Made by a program: the position numbers and the translations under genes. Below are positions 10,105 to 18,780 of a DNA stretch of 33,774 nucleotides, piece after piece. The notes beneath the pieces were generated by a model. It worked only from the letters and a program-made list of their open reading frames with translations. It searched no databases and was not told the DNA's origin. Numbering within the stretch: the first letter of the stretch is position 1; every line of letters starts with the position of its first letter. The stretch comes from Chara braunii (lineage: Eukaryota; Streptophyta; Charophyceae; Charales; Characeae), in NCBI GenBank assembly GCA_003427395.1, contig BFEA01000463.1, forward strand, positions 420,405 to 454,178, read 5' to 3'.

Positions 10105-10656
10105 TCACTCCGGGTAGACTGTGAGGACCCCGGCCTCAATCTTATTATTGGTAATATCAGCCTTGACCTCGGGCCCGGTATAAAAAAAAAAAAAAAAAAA
10201 ACAGCGGAGGGACTTCCAGTTATCCATTGTTTTTTTGTCCTCCTCTGCAACGCACAGGACAGTGATAATTGAGGATGATGCAGGTTGGATCAGGAACATC
10301 TCGAGTGCACTTGTCGAAGATCCTTTGAAGGCCGCTAAGCGTTCACTGATCCAGTTGGCTTTGTCATTCGTGGATTTGAAGCCCGCATCATCGTGGAAGG
10401 CCCAATTGCTAGCGTGGCCAGCATATAGTGTGTCCCTCGTTCTAACTGCTTCCCCGGGGAGTGCTCTGACAACTGTCGTCCTGCCAGCCTGATGAAGGAT
10501 CTTTTTCTCCGGGGGGGCCAGGAGGCGGGACAGGAAGAATGCCCCGGCAGTTGTTAAGTTTCTCATGGGTATTTTCCATTCCTCCTCCCCTCCCTTGCTA
10601 ACACCATCCTTCCTGCGTTGAATCGTGATGGTGTCTTGAGCTAGCGGTCCCCTCAC
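10105..10656 (-). pseudogene. LINE ORF1 N-terminal half, copy L1
   Basis: A 183-codon frame includes NLTTAGAFFLSRLLAPPEKK, TLYAGHASNWAFHDDAGF and ALEMFLIQPASSSIITVL. It breaks at a run of phenylalanines encoded by a 20-base homopolymer (A run 10183-10202 on the plus strand), then continues TGPEVKADITNNKIEAGVLT. It lies upstream of the knuckle-bearing fragment and downstream of the proline-rich start. I assign it to ORF1 from position and collinearity, because I recognise no named domain in it. The homopolymer is probably a later slippage expansion or a small insertion. Confidence 0.5.
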
Positions 10657-10665
10657 TCTTTCTGC

Positions 10666-11220
10666 CTAGGTTTTGGCAGGTGGGCTGTGGGGGATCGAAC
10701 TGGTAGAGGCAGGTGGGTTGTGGGGGATTGAACTATTGGAGGTTCCCGTGTGACTATCACTACAGGATTCCATCTCCCTTCCTTGTGCTTGATCCACCCT
10801 GGCGTCGATTCCTAGCATTTGTGAGTGATCCAGATCCATCCTTACCTCCTTGTCTTTCCCTTTGTCTTCTAGTAGGCGGTTCTGGGCGTAATGTCTCGCT
10901 ATCCCCCTGTATAGAAGCTTTGCATCCAGTTTCTTGTGGGCGCACTGATTCCCGACCTTCATCTTGTCACACTTGGAATTCACTATTAGCGGTGGGCAGG
11001 ATGAGCTAGGGGGGATGAGCGCGATGAATGGTATCTGGTGGTCAGGGTGCACGAGGACGGGGAAGGTGGCTATGGCGAGTGAATCGGGGTCGAGGGCAGG
11101 ATGGGGAGGGGGGTCGGGGCGCGGTGTCAGGGGATGCGGATCAGGTGTGGGGATGATGGATGGGTTGACAGGAGGCGGGGATGGGTCGAGGTCGGGGAAA
11201 TGATGATGGGGCGGGGGCAC
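10666..11220 (-). pseudogene. LINE ORF1 N-terminal Pro/Asp-rich segment, copy L1
   Basis: A 184-codon frame starts in a proline-rich, minisatellite-encoded tract (DPSPPP, PDPHPLTPRPDPPPHPALDP) and turns into a less repetitive region: CDKMKVGNQCAHKKLDAKLL and YRGIARHYAQNRLLEDKGKD. It ends in a duplicated SIPHNPPAST/SIPHSPPAKT tail. The next frame (10656) follows after 10 bp. Two cysteines and a histidine are spaced CDKMKVGNQCAH, but no standard zinc-finger pattern is complete. The assignment to ORF1 is by context. Confidence 0.45.
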
Positions 11221-11650
11221 ACGGGATCGCGGGGGAGGCAGGGATGGCCGCGTCGGGATCTTGGGGGAAGGGATCGGGAATGGGTCGAAGTCGGGGGAGA
11301 TGGTGACAGGGCGGGTCGGCGGTGGGCTGGATCAGAGCTGGAGGGCGCGATGTCGGGGGTAGCCGTGGAGGGGGATCAGTCAGGGCGGATGGAGGTGGGG
11401 CGTATGCAGGGCAGATCAAGTGAGGGTATGATGGGTGGCCGGAGTGGGGGGGGAGGGGTTGGCAGGGTCCGGGGTCGCGAGCGAGCAATCGGGAACATAG
11501 GGGGGGCGGGGATGGGTCGAGGTCGGGGGAGATGACGATGGGGTGGAGAGGCACAGGATCGGAAGCTCCGGGGGGGGAGGGGATGGGAGAGAGACGGGGA
11601 TGGCAGGATGGGGTGATGGCGGTGGGATCGGGCGTGATGGACGTAATCAT
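11100..11650. repeat. G-rich minisatellite at the LINE 5' side
   Basis: A GGCGGGGATGGGTCGAGGTC core recurs at about 11172, about 11276 (variant, GGGAATGGGTCGAAGTC) and 11508, each followed by GGGG(A)GATG. The spacing is irregular (about 100 and 230 bp) with G-rich filler. The minus strand reads as Pro/Asp-rich peptide in more than one frame. Confidence 0.6.
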
Positions 11651-12270
11651 CGCTTACAAGGCACCCACTTCGTCTGGTAGAGTTGGTTGTAGTCGTCGCT
11701 TGCTGGGTATTGCTGAATGTCGTCGTCGCCTGGTTGATGCATGTCGTCCTAGAGTCGGCCGAGTAAATCCACAATTCCTAAGCGTTAGCTTCACTCCCCC
11801 ACCGCACCAGTCTCCTGACACGGGGCCCCAAGGGGAGCAGACCCGCTCGCAAATTGTGTGTTGCCACGTGGCGCCGTCTTCCGTAGCAGTGAAGTCTTCG
11901 CACTGCCTGTTGGTAATTTCCTCTTCGGCGGATCCTCACCCTCGTCATGGCACACCCATCTGAGAAAGTTGCTCCTCCCTCCTCTCGTCTGCTTTTCCAC
12001 TGTACCAGCCTCACCACCTTCCTTTTCTTCTTCCCACCTCCTTTCTATCCTTCGCTCCCCCCCTTCCTTCTCACGTGTCACGCAGCTTCCAGACCGCGGG
12101 CGTAGGCGCATTCACTAGCGTGAACCCGTCGCGTTGTGTGCGCAAAGCCGATGCCCCTCTCCCCCGTCTCCTAGTGAGTATCCTTGTGATTATTCCAAGA
12201 GGCTTCAACGCGGCACCCAAACAAGCATTTGGAACGTTGGCATACCCCCTTCCCCCACCCTGGTTATGTG
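11651..12270. other. GC-rich stretch, possible 5' leader of LINE copy L1
   Basis: No stable coding frame. It is C/T-rich on the plus strand around 11965-12075 (purine-rich on the minus strand) and lies just upstream of ORF1 of the minus-strand LINE. A 5' UTR is the simplest reading, but nothing in the sequence proves it. Confidence 0.3.
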
Positions 12271-12279
12271 CAAACATTG

Positions 12280-12960
12280 AGATCATTATTGTTAATCTTT
12301 GCCACACACCGAATCTATTTGATTATTATCATAGGTTTAGCCCTAACTCTTACTTATTCTCATTATTTAGGAAAAGTCAATCTAGACAAACCACTAAATT
12401 CAGAATTGATGCCATTCTACCGCCGACAGAACTGCAAGGTGCAAATCACTTTCAAATTGCTTAAATGTTTCCATGCAGCCCTTTTATAGGTATAGACCAT
12501 GCAATCTGAGTGAAAGTTTTATTTTTTCGGAAGAAACCAGACAAGAAAAGAGACTATAAATTAAATACCTCGCATCTGAAAATCGAAAAGTTTAAACAGT
12601 ATCTCCAAAATACATGGGATTTCTGAAGAGATCAGAGGCCCCGTAAAAACAATGGCATCCGCTGGTTCAATAACAAGCTAGCACTTATAGGTCATAAATG
12701 CAATGAATATTCCAAATTATTAGCGACGCAAAGACACTCAAAAGAAACACAGCTCCCCAAAAAAATTTAAGATTTACAACAACAAGAGACAAGTCAGAAG
12801 AGCAGGAGCTACTTGAGCCTCTAACTAAGGAAATACGAGATCAACTACTGAAACACATGCAATATAGGTGGCAAGGGTTGAGAATTAGAGGAAAACTAAA
12901 ACAACATCAAATGGAAGGCACACAAGAGAAAAATTTCGGCGAGAAATGAAAGTTAAAAAA
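12280..12960 (+). pseudogene. LINE endonuclease C-terminus and linker, AT-rich copy L3
   Basis: Starts with LFDYYHRFSPNSYLFSLFRK and KFRIDAIL (12310-12415), corresponding to the FRxxxPxxxxYT...SRIDxIL end of the APE endonuclease. Broken frames then read as a linker: TSHLKIEKFKQYLQNTWDF, WFNNKLALIGHKCNEYSKLL, RHSKETQLPKK, LEPLTKEIRDQLLKHMQYRW. It is clearly AT-richer than the L1/L0/L2 family and only distantly similar, so it is a different LINE lineage. It lacks the N-terminal endonuclease. Stops and frame changes are frequent. Confidence 0.6.
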
Positions 12961-13560
12961 ACATTCGATAAAAACAAAATCCTTCATATTTATAAATTAT
13001 CATTCCAATGTTTGTCGAATTCTAAAATTTTCAGTTTTATTTGATAAGTTCTCGTCTAAATATGAGTTTTCCCTTCCAACTACATCTATTTGTTCAAGAT
13101 GGAAGAGAAGTCTGGACGATTTTATGAAATATTTTAATTAAACTTCCATTCTACTACAACAAATATCTTCTAATTGAGATTGGATTAACCTATTTATGAC
13201 TGAAAATCCTTACTTAGAATGACAGTCAAATTAAAATATTTCATGAACCCATCTCGACTTTTATTCCATCTCTAACATGCAATTCAAATAAAAATGGATA
13301 CCCCATTCATGGAAGGAAAGTTCTCAAGTAAGACGAAAAATTTTAAAATTGGAATGACATTTTTTAAGATGGAATGAAAATTTAAAATTTAGAATGTAAT
13401 TTTACTATAGAATGAGTATTTAATTTTGTGAATTTGTTTTGTTGCAATGGATACACGTTTCTTTGCAATGGGCAGGACTAGGATAGGAAGGAAAGTTATT
13501 TCAACCTTGGTTAATCTCATCTAAAGTAACAAACCATGAGTCATCTCAACCATAGCATGT
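12961..13560. other. AT-rich stretch splitting LINE copy L3
   Basis: About 600 bp with A/T runs and recurring AAATTTTAAAATT-like and TGGAATGA motifs. There is no coding frame. LINE homology resumes on the far side, so this is an insertion or a heavily decayed part of the linker. No terminal repeats were found. Confidence 0.4.
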
Positions 13561-14150
13561 ACTAAGATAGCAAGGGACTTCTTTACAGATCTATCGACGT
13601 TTGAAAATTGATACATACCCCAAGCACAAAGAGAAACAAAAATGATGATATTTTACTACTTCTTACGTAAACAATGTTTGAAGAACAAAAAGAAATATTG
13701 GAAATTCTGATAACAAGAGAATAAATTTGGAAAGCATGGATGTTAATGGAATAAGCGAAGACCCCTTGAGTAGATGGTTTACCTAAGAAATTTTGAAAAC
13801 CTTTCTGAGACTTCATCTCTCAGGATATTATGGACTGTCACCATGCAATATGGGTTTCAGAAGAAATGAGAGAATTTGTAGGGCAAGGGGTCCAAACCCT
13901 ACTATGCAAGAAGGAGAAAAAACCAATATTAGAAATTATCATCCTGTTACTCTACTAATAGTTGTTTATAATATGGTAGTTAAAGAATTAACTGATCAGC
14001 TCACCAAAGCGATAGCAGACATCATTCACCCAGCTCAAACTGGGTTTATAAGTGAGAGGAATATACAACATAATGCTCTTTTGATAAATGAACTCATCAA
14101 GCTAAAACGTCAATCCAAACACAATGTTGCCTTAAGGGTTGTCGACCCTC
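13561..14150 (+). pseudogene. LINE reverse transcriptase N-terminal part, copy L3
   Basis: Broken frames give ARDFFTDLSTFENW and SMDVNGISEDPLSRWFT, the region just before the RT palm. A continuous frame from about 13910 then reads KTNIRNYHPVTLLIVVYNMV and ADIIHPAQTGFISERNIQHN, with LINELIKLKRQSKHNVAL. These are RT blocks 1-3, including the QTGF segment that copy L1 has lost. Homology stops at VALRVVD, just before the motif-A aspartate block, where a poly(T)-flanked SINE follows. The catalytic motifs are therefore missing. Confidence 0.75.
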
Positions 14151-14169
14151 AACCCCGGACCCCAGCAAA

Positions 14170-14180
14170 GTGTCATAGGG

Positions 14181-14212
<32 letters not shown>

Positions 14213-14390
14213 ATGTCCAGGATGTTGTAGAGGCTAATTACCAGGCACACAGGGATCACAGGGAGTGATGAGCCTTCGCAGTCCTAAGATACGAGGTCAC
14301 ATCCCACCCTACCACTCATCAATACTCCCAGCGTACTTCGTAACCCAACTATCTGACCTCAGTGTAACCCACTCAGGACCATCACCCAAC
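14170..14390 (-). mobile_element. SINE, copy 1 (tRNA-like head, poly(A) tail)
   Basis: Read on the minus strand it ends in a poly(A)-rich tail (poly(T)-rich 14182-14212 on plus). The adjacent body, starting TCCAGGATGTTGTAGAGGC on the plus strand at 14215, is homologous to the element at 24388-24615 over at least 130 bp. The far end carries a weak tRNA-like head with an A-box-like CCTGAGTGGGTTACAC and a B-box-like GGGTTACGAAG. It truncates LINE copy L3. Confidence 0.55.
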
Positions 14391-14530
14391 CACTAGATGG
14401 GTGACTTGGACCAGACAGTGGTGATAGGCACCAAGGCTAGCTATTACCCCAGTCCCAGTGGAAGCGAAATCGGACAGTACGGAAATTTTAGGACACTAGG
14501 CACCAATATATTCTACCAGCCTCGTATCCT
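14330..14530. repeat. Unnamed diverged repeat R2, copy 1
   Basis: Shares ordered blocks with 16330-16560 and 17210-17430: GGTGACYTGGACCAGACARYGGTG, then GGCTAG, then a GTCCCAGTGGAAGCG / CCCTGGTTAAAGCAG block, then a GGRCNCTAGG end. Divergence is high, so the family is old. No ORF. Confidence 0.5.
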
Positions 14531-14606
14531 TATTGTACAGATCATAGACCCCTGGGTTTTATTTTCGGGGACAGTTAACTAGCAGCCAGTACCCCAACCA
14601 GACAAC

Positions 14607-14710
14607 CTACCGTCCTTCCCCTAGCTTACCCAAGGCCAGGCGGAACTCAGATTGACAGTCCTACCGTCCTTCCCCAAGCTTGCCCCTATCTTGGCTAGGT
14701 GGAACTCATA
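14607..14710. repeat. 54-bp tandem duplication
   Basis: CTACCGTCCTTCCCC occurs at 14607 and 14661, each followed by (A/T)AGCTTRCCC and ending GGCGGAACTCA or GGTGGAACTCA. Confidence 0.75.
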
Positions 14711-14990
14711 CCTGCTGGGGTTACTACTGTATTCTATACCCTAGAGTCTAAGTCTATTCTACCCCTCCCCCAGTCAACTGTAGATGCATGTAAGCTCTTA
14801 AGCCATATGTATGTGCTCAGGAAGCCATGGATGTAGGCTATTTATGATGTATGTGTATATATATCCAGAAGCCAGTTGTATACCCGAAGGCAGTATGAAT
14901 CATATATGGGGCTGAAGGCCATATGTCAGCACTATATGTGTGTTGAGAATACCATGTATAACGGGCCAGATTGGAAAGAACCCCCCAAAT
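14711..14990. other. Unassigned low-complexity stretch
   Basis: Rich in TATGTATG-like words and degenerate GAAGCCATNTG repeats (about 14820-14930). No coding frame or recognised element. Confidence 0.35.
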
Positions 14991-14994
14991 TCAG

Positions 14995-15056
14995 TGACCA
15001 AGCTCGAACCCGTGACCTGTGAGACTGGAAGACTCAACCGTATGAGCAACAATCGG
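14995..15056 (-). repeat. tRNA-like SINE head 1
   Basis: On the minus strand, A-box-like TTGCTCATACGG (15049-15038) is followed by a GTTGAGTC half-stem, and the B box GGTTCGAGCTT lies at 15010-15000. The start-to-start spacing of 39 nt is close to that of a tRNA. GCTC/GAGT can form a D-stem. Adjacent sequence is not a full cloverleaf, so this is a tRNA-derived repeat and not a tRNA gene. Confidence 0.5.
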
Positions 15057-15159
15057 AAATAGCACGTGTGTGTGGAATATCAGACTTGGGAGGAGAATCG
15101 AATGACCAAGACCAACACCCCAAGCAAGCCATGCGGAACCCAGAACCAGCATACAACAC

Positions 15160-15225
15160 CCGGGACTTGATCCCCTGACCAATACAGGCAGGGCCGGTAA
15201 TCATAACCATGTAGTGGTCAGAGGA
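15160..15225 (-). repeat. tRNA-like SINE head 2
   Basis: On the minus strand, an A-box-like TGACCACTACATGG (15220-15207) precedes a B-box-like GGATCAAGTCC (15173-15163). The boxes deviate more from consensus than in heads 1 and 3, but order and spacing are right. Confidence 0.4.
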
Positions 15226-15274
15226 TAGTGTATGTCTAGCCATGCATCATTCTAATGCCCTGCCGGTGTCGATG

Positions 15275-15362
15275 CATAAGGCTGCAGATTTAAACCCACA
15301 ACCTCATACCACAATGCGCATTTCCAACCGCCGCTCTAACCACTGAGCTACATCAACTGGAC
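15275..15362 (-). repeat. tRNA-like SINE head 3 (best preserved)
   Basis: On the minus strand, TAGCTCAGTGG (15350-15340) is an exact A-box match and continues TTAGAGC, giving a perfect GCTC/GAGC D-stem. The B box GGTTTAAATCT is at 15296-15286. The spacing is 54 nt, longer than in a standard class I tRNA. It lacks a clean acceptor stem, so a tRNA-derived SINE or decayed tRNA pseudogene is more likely than a working tRNA gene. Confidence 0.55.
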
Positions 15363-15415
15363 AGCGTCCTAGGGTCCTGGGGTAGGCATTCCAACCCTAT
15401 TTTCGGACCTCCCGC

Positions 15416-15418
<3 letters not shown>

Positions 15419-15450
<32 letters not shown>

Positions 15451-15469
15451 AAGAAAAAAAAAAAAAAGT
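15419..15469. repeat. Poly(A) tract
   Basis: About 27 A, then TCAAAG, then about 15 A. It could be the tail of a plus-strand retroposed element or an expanded homopolymer. Confidence 0.8.
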
Positions 15470-15574
15470 TAGGGGTGCGCAGCAGGGGGCTGCACCTTGT
15501 GTCCTCACCCCTGGAAATCCCATTTTTACCCCACCTTGAATGCCCCCGGGGCCACACCCACCCCTAGTGAGACC

Positions 15575-16085
15575 NNNNNNNNNNNNNNNNNNNNNNNNNN
15601 NNNNNNNNNNNNNNNNNNNNNNNNNNNNNNNNNNNNNNNNNNNNNNNNNNNNNNNNNNNNNNNNNNNNNNNNNNNNNNNNNNNNNNNNNNNNNNNNNNNN
15701 NNNNNNNNNNNNNNNNNNNNNNNNNNNNNNNNNNNNNNNNNNNNNNNNNNNNNNNNNNNNNNNNNNNNNNNNNNNNNNNNNNNNNNNNNNNNNNNNNNNN
15801 NNNNNNNNNNNNNNNNNNNNNNNNNNNNNNNNNNNNNNNNNNNNNNNNNNNNNNNNNNNNNNNNNNNNNNNNNNNNNNNNNNNNNNNNNNNNNNNNNNNN
15901 NNNNNNNNNNNNNNNNNNNNNNNNNNNNNNNNNNNNNNNNNNNNNNNNNNNNNNNNNNNNNNNNNNNNNNNNNNNNNNNNNNNNNNNNNNNNNNNNNNNN
16001 NNNNNNNNNNNNNNNNNNNNNNNNNNNNNNNNNNNNNNNNNNNNNNNNNNNNNNNNNNNNNNNNNNNNNNNNNNNNNNNNNNNNN
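15575..16085. other. Assembly gap (511 N)
   Basis: A continuous run of N flanked by C-rich (left) and G-rich (right) sequence, consistent with a scaffold gap over hard-to-sequence GC-rich DNA. Apparent long frames across it are meaningless. Confidence 0.99.
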
Positions 16086-16329
16086 GACGAGGGGGGGAGG
16101 GGGTGGCGAGGTTTGGGGCAGGGGCAGGTGTGAATGGGCGGGGGTGGGGGCCGGGGGTCTGGGGGTCAAACCCCCACCATGGCTCGGCCCCTGGGGATCC
16201 CTGAGTGACAGTCCTGGCTGCCTTGATCTTTTTTGTTTTTTCAAAAAACATATGATGATGCACATTTTTTATAGACAAATGTATGACTTTTTTTAGTTTT
16301 ATTTTTTTGGACATACTTACGAGACTACC
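16086..16329 (-). repeat. G-rich stretch with B-box-like SINE remnant
   Basis: The plus strand is very G-rich to 16165. On the minus strand GGTTTGACCCC (about 16177-16167) fits a B box, and the sequence on its other side carries T-rich blocks (16228-16240, 16265-16310). An old SINE is possible, but the A box is unconvincing. Confidence 0.3.
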
Positions 16330-16560
16330 ATCCTATCCCTCTTCTCGATATATCTCCTGGCGCACCCCCACTCCATTTCTATCTTACCTCATGCGAGGAA
16401 CATCACTTTGTACTGCAGCAACCTCACCAGACAGCGGACGCGGGCATTGACGCTGAATGAGCTCCCCCATTCAGCCCCAGTTGAGGCACTAGCGTACAAG
16501 CCTCGTTATAGGGGAACCTCAGGAGCTAGGCGCATAGTTTTCAACTAGTCCCGTGAGCAG
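16330..16560. repeat. Unnamed diverged repeat R2, copy 2
   Basis: Begins after a T-rich tract with CTGGCGCACCCCCAC, contains ACCAGACAGCGG, and ends in an AAGCCTCGTTATAGGGGAAC-like block followed by CAGGAGCTAGG. Copy 3 has the same order. Confidence 0.6.
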
Positions 16561-17048
16561 TGATCGCACTCATAGGCATTGTCTAATGCTCAGCTAACCA
16601 AGGTCTAACCTATGAGCCCCTCTAAGCACTAACCTGGCACATATTGGATCATATATGGCTACTGTTGGTTGTTGTGTATGCTGGTTGTTTTTATGTGAGC
16701 TAGTGTGATATCATAGCCTATGTGGATGTATGTGGTTGCTTTTCTGCTACTAATGAGCCTTGCTTATGTCTGTTTGCCAGCCACAAACCCAAGGTAAGAT
16801 GGTTACCCAAGGATAATCATATCAAAGTGTTACTAGGTATTTCTTCAATTGTTGAAGGCAAAAATAAAAATAAAAATGATTGGATTGTTCAACATATTCG
16901 CGAAAAACGTAAAGGCGCCAAAACAGTTGCATCTTGCATGAAATGCCAATGAAGTTGCGCCTAATTCGTACAACCAGATTGAAATTGAAAAGCTCAAAAG
17001 AAAATGTGGAGCACGCTCGCTAAGGCGCACAAAAATCCTATGCCGATT
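16561..17048. other. Stretch without recognised features
   Basis: Mixed, moderately AT-rich sequence with a few short frames and no motif I recognise. An (AAAAT)n-like stretch lies at 16860-16880. Confidence 0.4.
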
Positions 17049-17430
17049 CCTTTTTTTTTATCATTTTTTTTTTTTCAAACAAAAACCAAGTTGTTGCAAA
17101 TGCGGGATAGAAGACCAATGACAGTAACCCATACTACCCATATTACTTGGCCAATTGGTTGTCCAGCTGAATCCCTCTGAAGACCCCACCCACCCTTCCT
17201 CTTATCATTTTTGCCCTGGCGCACCCCCACCCCCCCCTGTCCTACCCTAGTGTTAACCACCTGGGACCATCAATCATTGCCATATTGGCAGGGTGACCTG
17301 ACCAGACAACGGTGCAAGCACCCGGGCTAGGCAAAGAGACCTAACCCCCTGCTCAGCCCTGGTTAAAGCAGACGCTGTGCAAGCCTGATTGCACGGGGAC
17401 TTCGGGAGCTAGGTATGAACATGGTACTAC
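17049..17430. repeat. Unnamed diverged repeat R2, copy 3, with T-rich border
   Basis: T-rich tracts at 17050-17075 are followed at 17215 by CCTGGCGCACCCCCAC. Then come GGTGACCTGACCAGACAACG, GGGCTAGG, GCAAGCCTGATTGCACGGGG and CGGGAGCTAGG. It matches copies 1 and 2 in block order. Confidence 0.6.
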
Positions 17431-17439
17431 AGGAGGGTG

Positions 17440-18097
17440 CACAATGTTACGTTGTATTGCTTCTATTGTGATTGATGGCACAGAGTTGGGGATCCTCCGT
17501 TCCCTCGTATATCCCTGACACCCCCGACATCCAGTACTAAGGAACTGCTATGCCAGCCTCAACCCTATGCTACGTACTAGGAGGATAACCAACCATGAGT
17601 CATGTGTGTATTGCAGTGCTCTATTGCGTTGATGGTAGAGAGATGGGAATCCTTTGTTCCATCGTATATCTCTGGAGCCCATTCCGGGCCCACGGTAAGG
17701 TGCAGTATCTCCTGACACCCCCGACATCCCGTACTAAGGAACTGCTATGCCAGCCTCAAGCCTAAACTACGTATTAGGAGGATAGCCAACCCTAAGTCGT
17801 GAATCATGGAATGCATCATGGACTGTGTATTGACCTCTGGAGAATCGTTGATATTGACAATAGAGAGTTGGGGATCCTCTGTTCCATCGTATATCCCAGG
17901 AGCCCGTTCCGGCCCCGTGGTAAGGTGCAGTATCTCCTATACCCCCGACATCCCGTACTAAGGATTCCGAACTGCTATGCCAGCCTCAAGCCCTAAGCTA
18001 CGTACTAGGAGGATAGCCAACCCTAAGTCATGAATCATGGACTGTATCATGGACTATGTGTATGGACCCTGGAGAATCGTTGATAGAGAGAGCTGGG
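17440..18097. repeat. 197-224-bp tandem repeat, about three copies
   Basis: The landmark CTAAGGA(TTCCGA)ACTGCTATG occurs at 17537, 17734 and 17958 (periods 197 and 224). Each unit also holds ATCCTYYGTTCCMTCGTATAT, CCCCCGACATCCCGTACTAA, TACGTACTAGGAGGATAGCC and GAGAATCGTTGATA. The last segment is shared with the open frame at 22175-22510. The array ends where LINE copy L2 begins. Confidence 0.85.
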
Positions 18098-18128
18098 GCA
18101 ATCGCCCCCTTCCTCTTTCTGGTCATTA

Positions 18129-18471
18129 AACGACCATTTCGTAAAAATGGATATTTTTTATTTTTGAACGAAATACACACCGAGTTTTTTTTACCGAAAA
18201 CTCATAAAAATTTGAGGTTCCTGAGGGTCCAGTGTTTACAAACGCTTCACCCCCTGGATGTACACCGACCTAGCTTGAGGCCAGGCACCTCCAGGCAGGA
18301 CTGCCTGGAGGTACCTGATCTCAAGCTAGGTCCATGTACAACCAGGGGGTCCAGCGTTTTACAAACGCCGGACCCTCAGGAACAACAAATTTTGACGAGT
18401 TTTCGGCCAAAAAACTCGGTTTCAATTTCGTTCAAAAAATAAAAGATGTCCATTTTGACGGAATGACAGTT
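18129..18471. repeat. Foldback element, copy C: 343-bp palindrome with 4-bp target duplication ATTA
   Basis: The arms are about 171 bp each with almost no loop; the centre is at about 18300 (CCTCCAGGCAG / CTGCCTGGAGG). The left end is AACGACCATTTCGTAAAAAT and the right end GACGGAATGACAGTT. ATTA flanks both sides (18125-18128 and 18472-18475). Removing the element and one ATTA rejoins the LINE frame as FLFLV-IMEAL, exactly as in copy L1, which proves insertion. The arms share sequence with copy B at 1235-1504, including CCCCCTGGATGTA. There is no coding capacity. Confidence 0.92.
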
Positions 18472-18780
18472 ATTATGGAAGCGCTCAGCGCCAACCTCGG
18501 ACGAACAAAAACATTACCATTGACCAAAATTCGAATCACACACATCCCAGAGGAGGCTATCCCAGTATGTTCTCTCTTTGCAGATGATCTCATCATCTTG
18601 GTGGAAGCCACACACAGGAACATGGAGGAAATCTAGCGAATGATGGAAAAGTTTGTCAAGATTTCTGACATGACAGTCAACTGGGGAAACAAAACTCAAA
18701 GGTGGTGGATCCACTCCCAAGAGGGACGCCATCCCGAGTCACCTAGAATCAAATGGATGTCCTTGGACTAAGCATCATTG
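18472..18780 (+). pseudogene. LINE L2 RT C-terminal part (motif C)
   Basis: Reads IMEALSANLGRTKTLPLTKI, then HIPEEAIPVCSLFADDLIIL (motif C with FADDL) and VEATHRNMEEI, closed by a stop at 18634-18636. It continues out of frame as MMEKFVKISDMTVNWGNKTQ. It is homologous to 5190-4926 of L1. All RT motifs upstream of GAIAPFLFLV are missing. Confidence 0.85.

Larger units (their letters stand above)
2724..11220 (-). mobile_element. Non-LTR retrotransposon (LINE), long degenerate copy L1
   Basis: Reading the minus strand, ORF1 remnants run from about 11220 to 7440 and ORF2 remnants from about 7150 to 2724. The ORF2 order is endonuclease, reverse transcriptase, then a C-terminal zinc-finger and tail region, the order seen in plant LINEs. 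Total length is about 8.5 kb, long for such an element; it includes a roughly 600-bp disruption in ORF1 and expanded microsatellites. Several frameshifts, stops and an internal RT deletion make it inactive. A probable GC-rich 5' leader continues to about 12240. No poly(A) tail is visible at the 2.7-kb end, where a 123-bp tandem repeat begins instead. Confidence 0.8.

Noticed and set aside
14330-14530. Possible 5S rRNA-derived sequence (GATGGGTGAC)
   Set aside because: Only about ten bases resemble the 5S rRNA motif. The flanks do not match, and the block is better explained as repeat R2.
15275-15362. Functional tRNA gene
   Set aside because: The A box and D-stem are good, but box spacing is long and I cannot build a convincing acceptor stem or anticodon arm.
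15497-16314. Long frames over the N run
   Set aside because: The N gap is read as open. Only a few residues at each end are real sequence.
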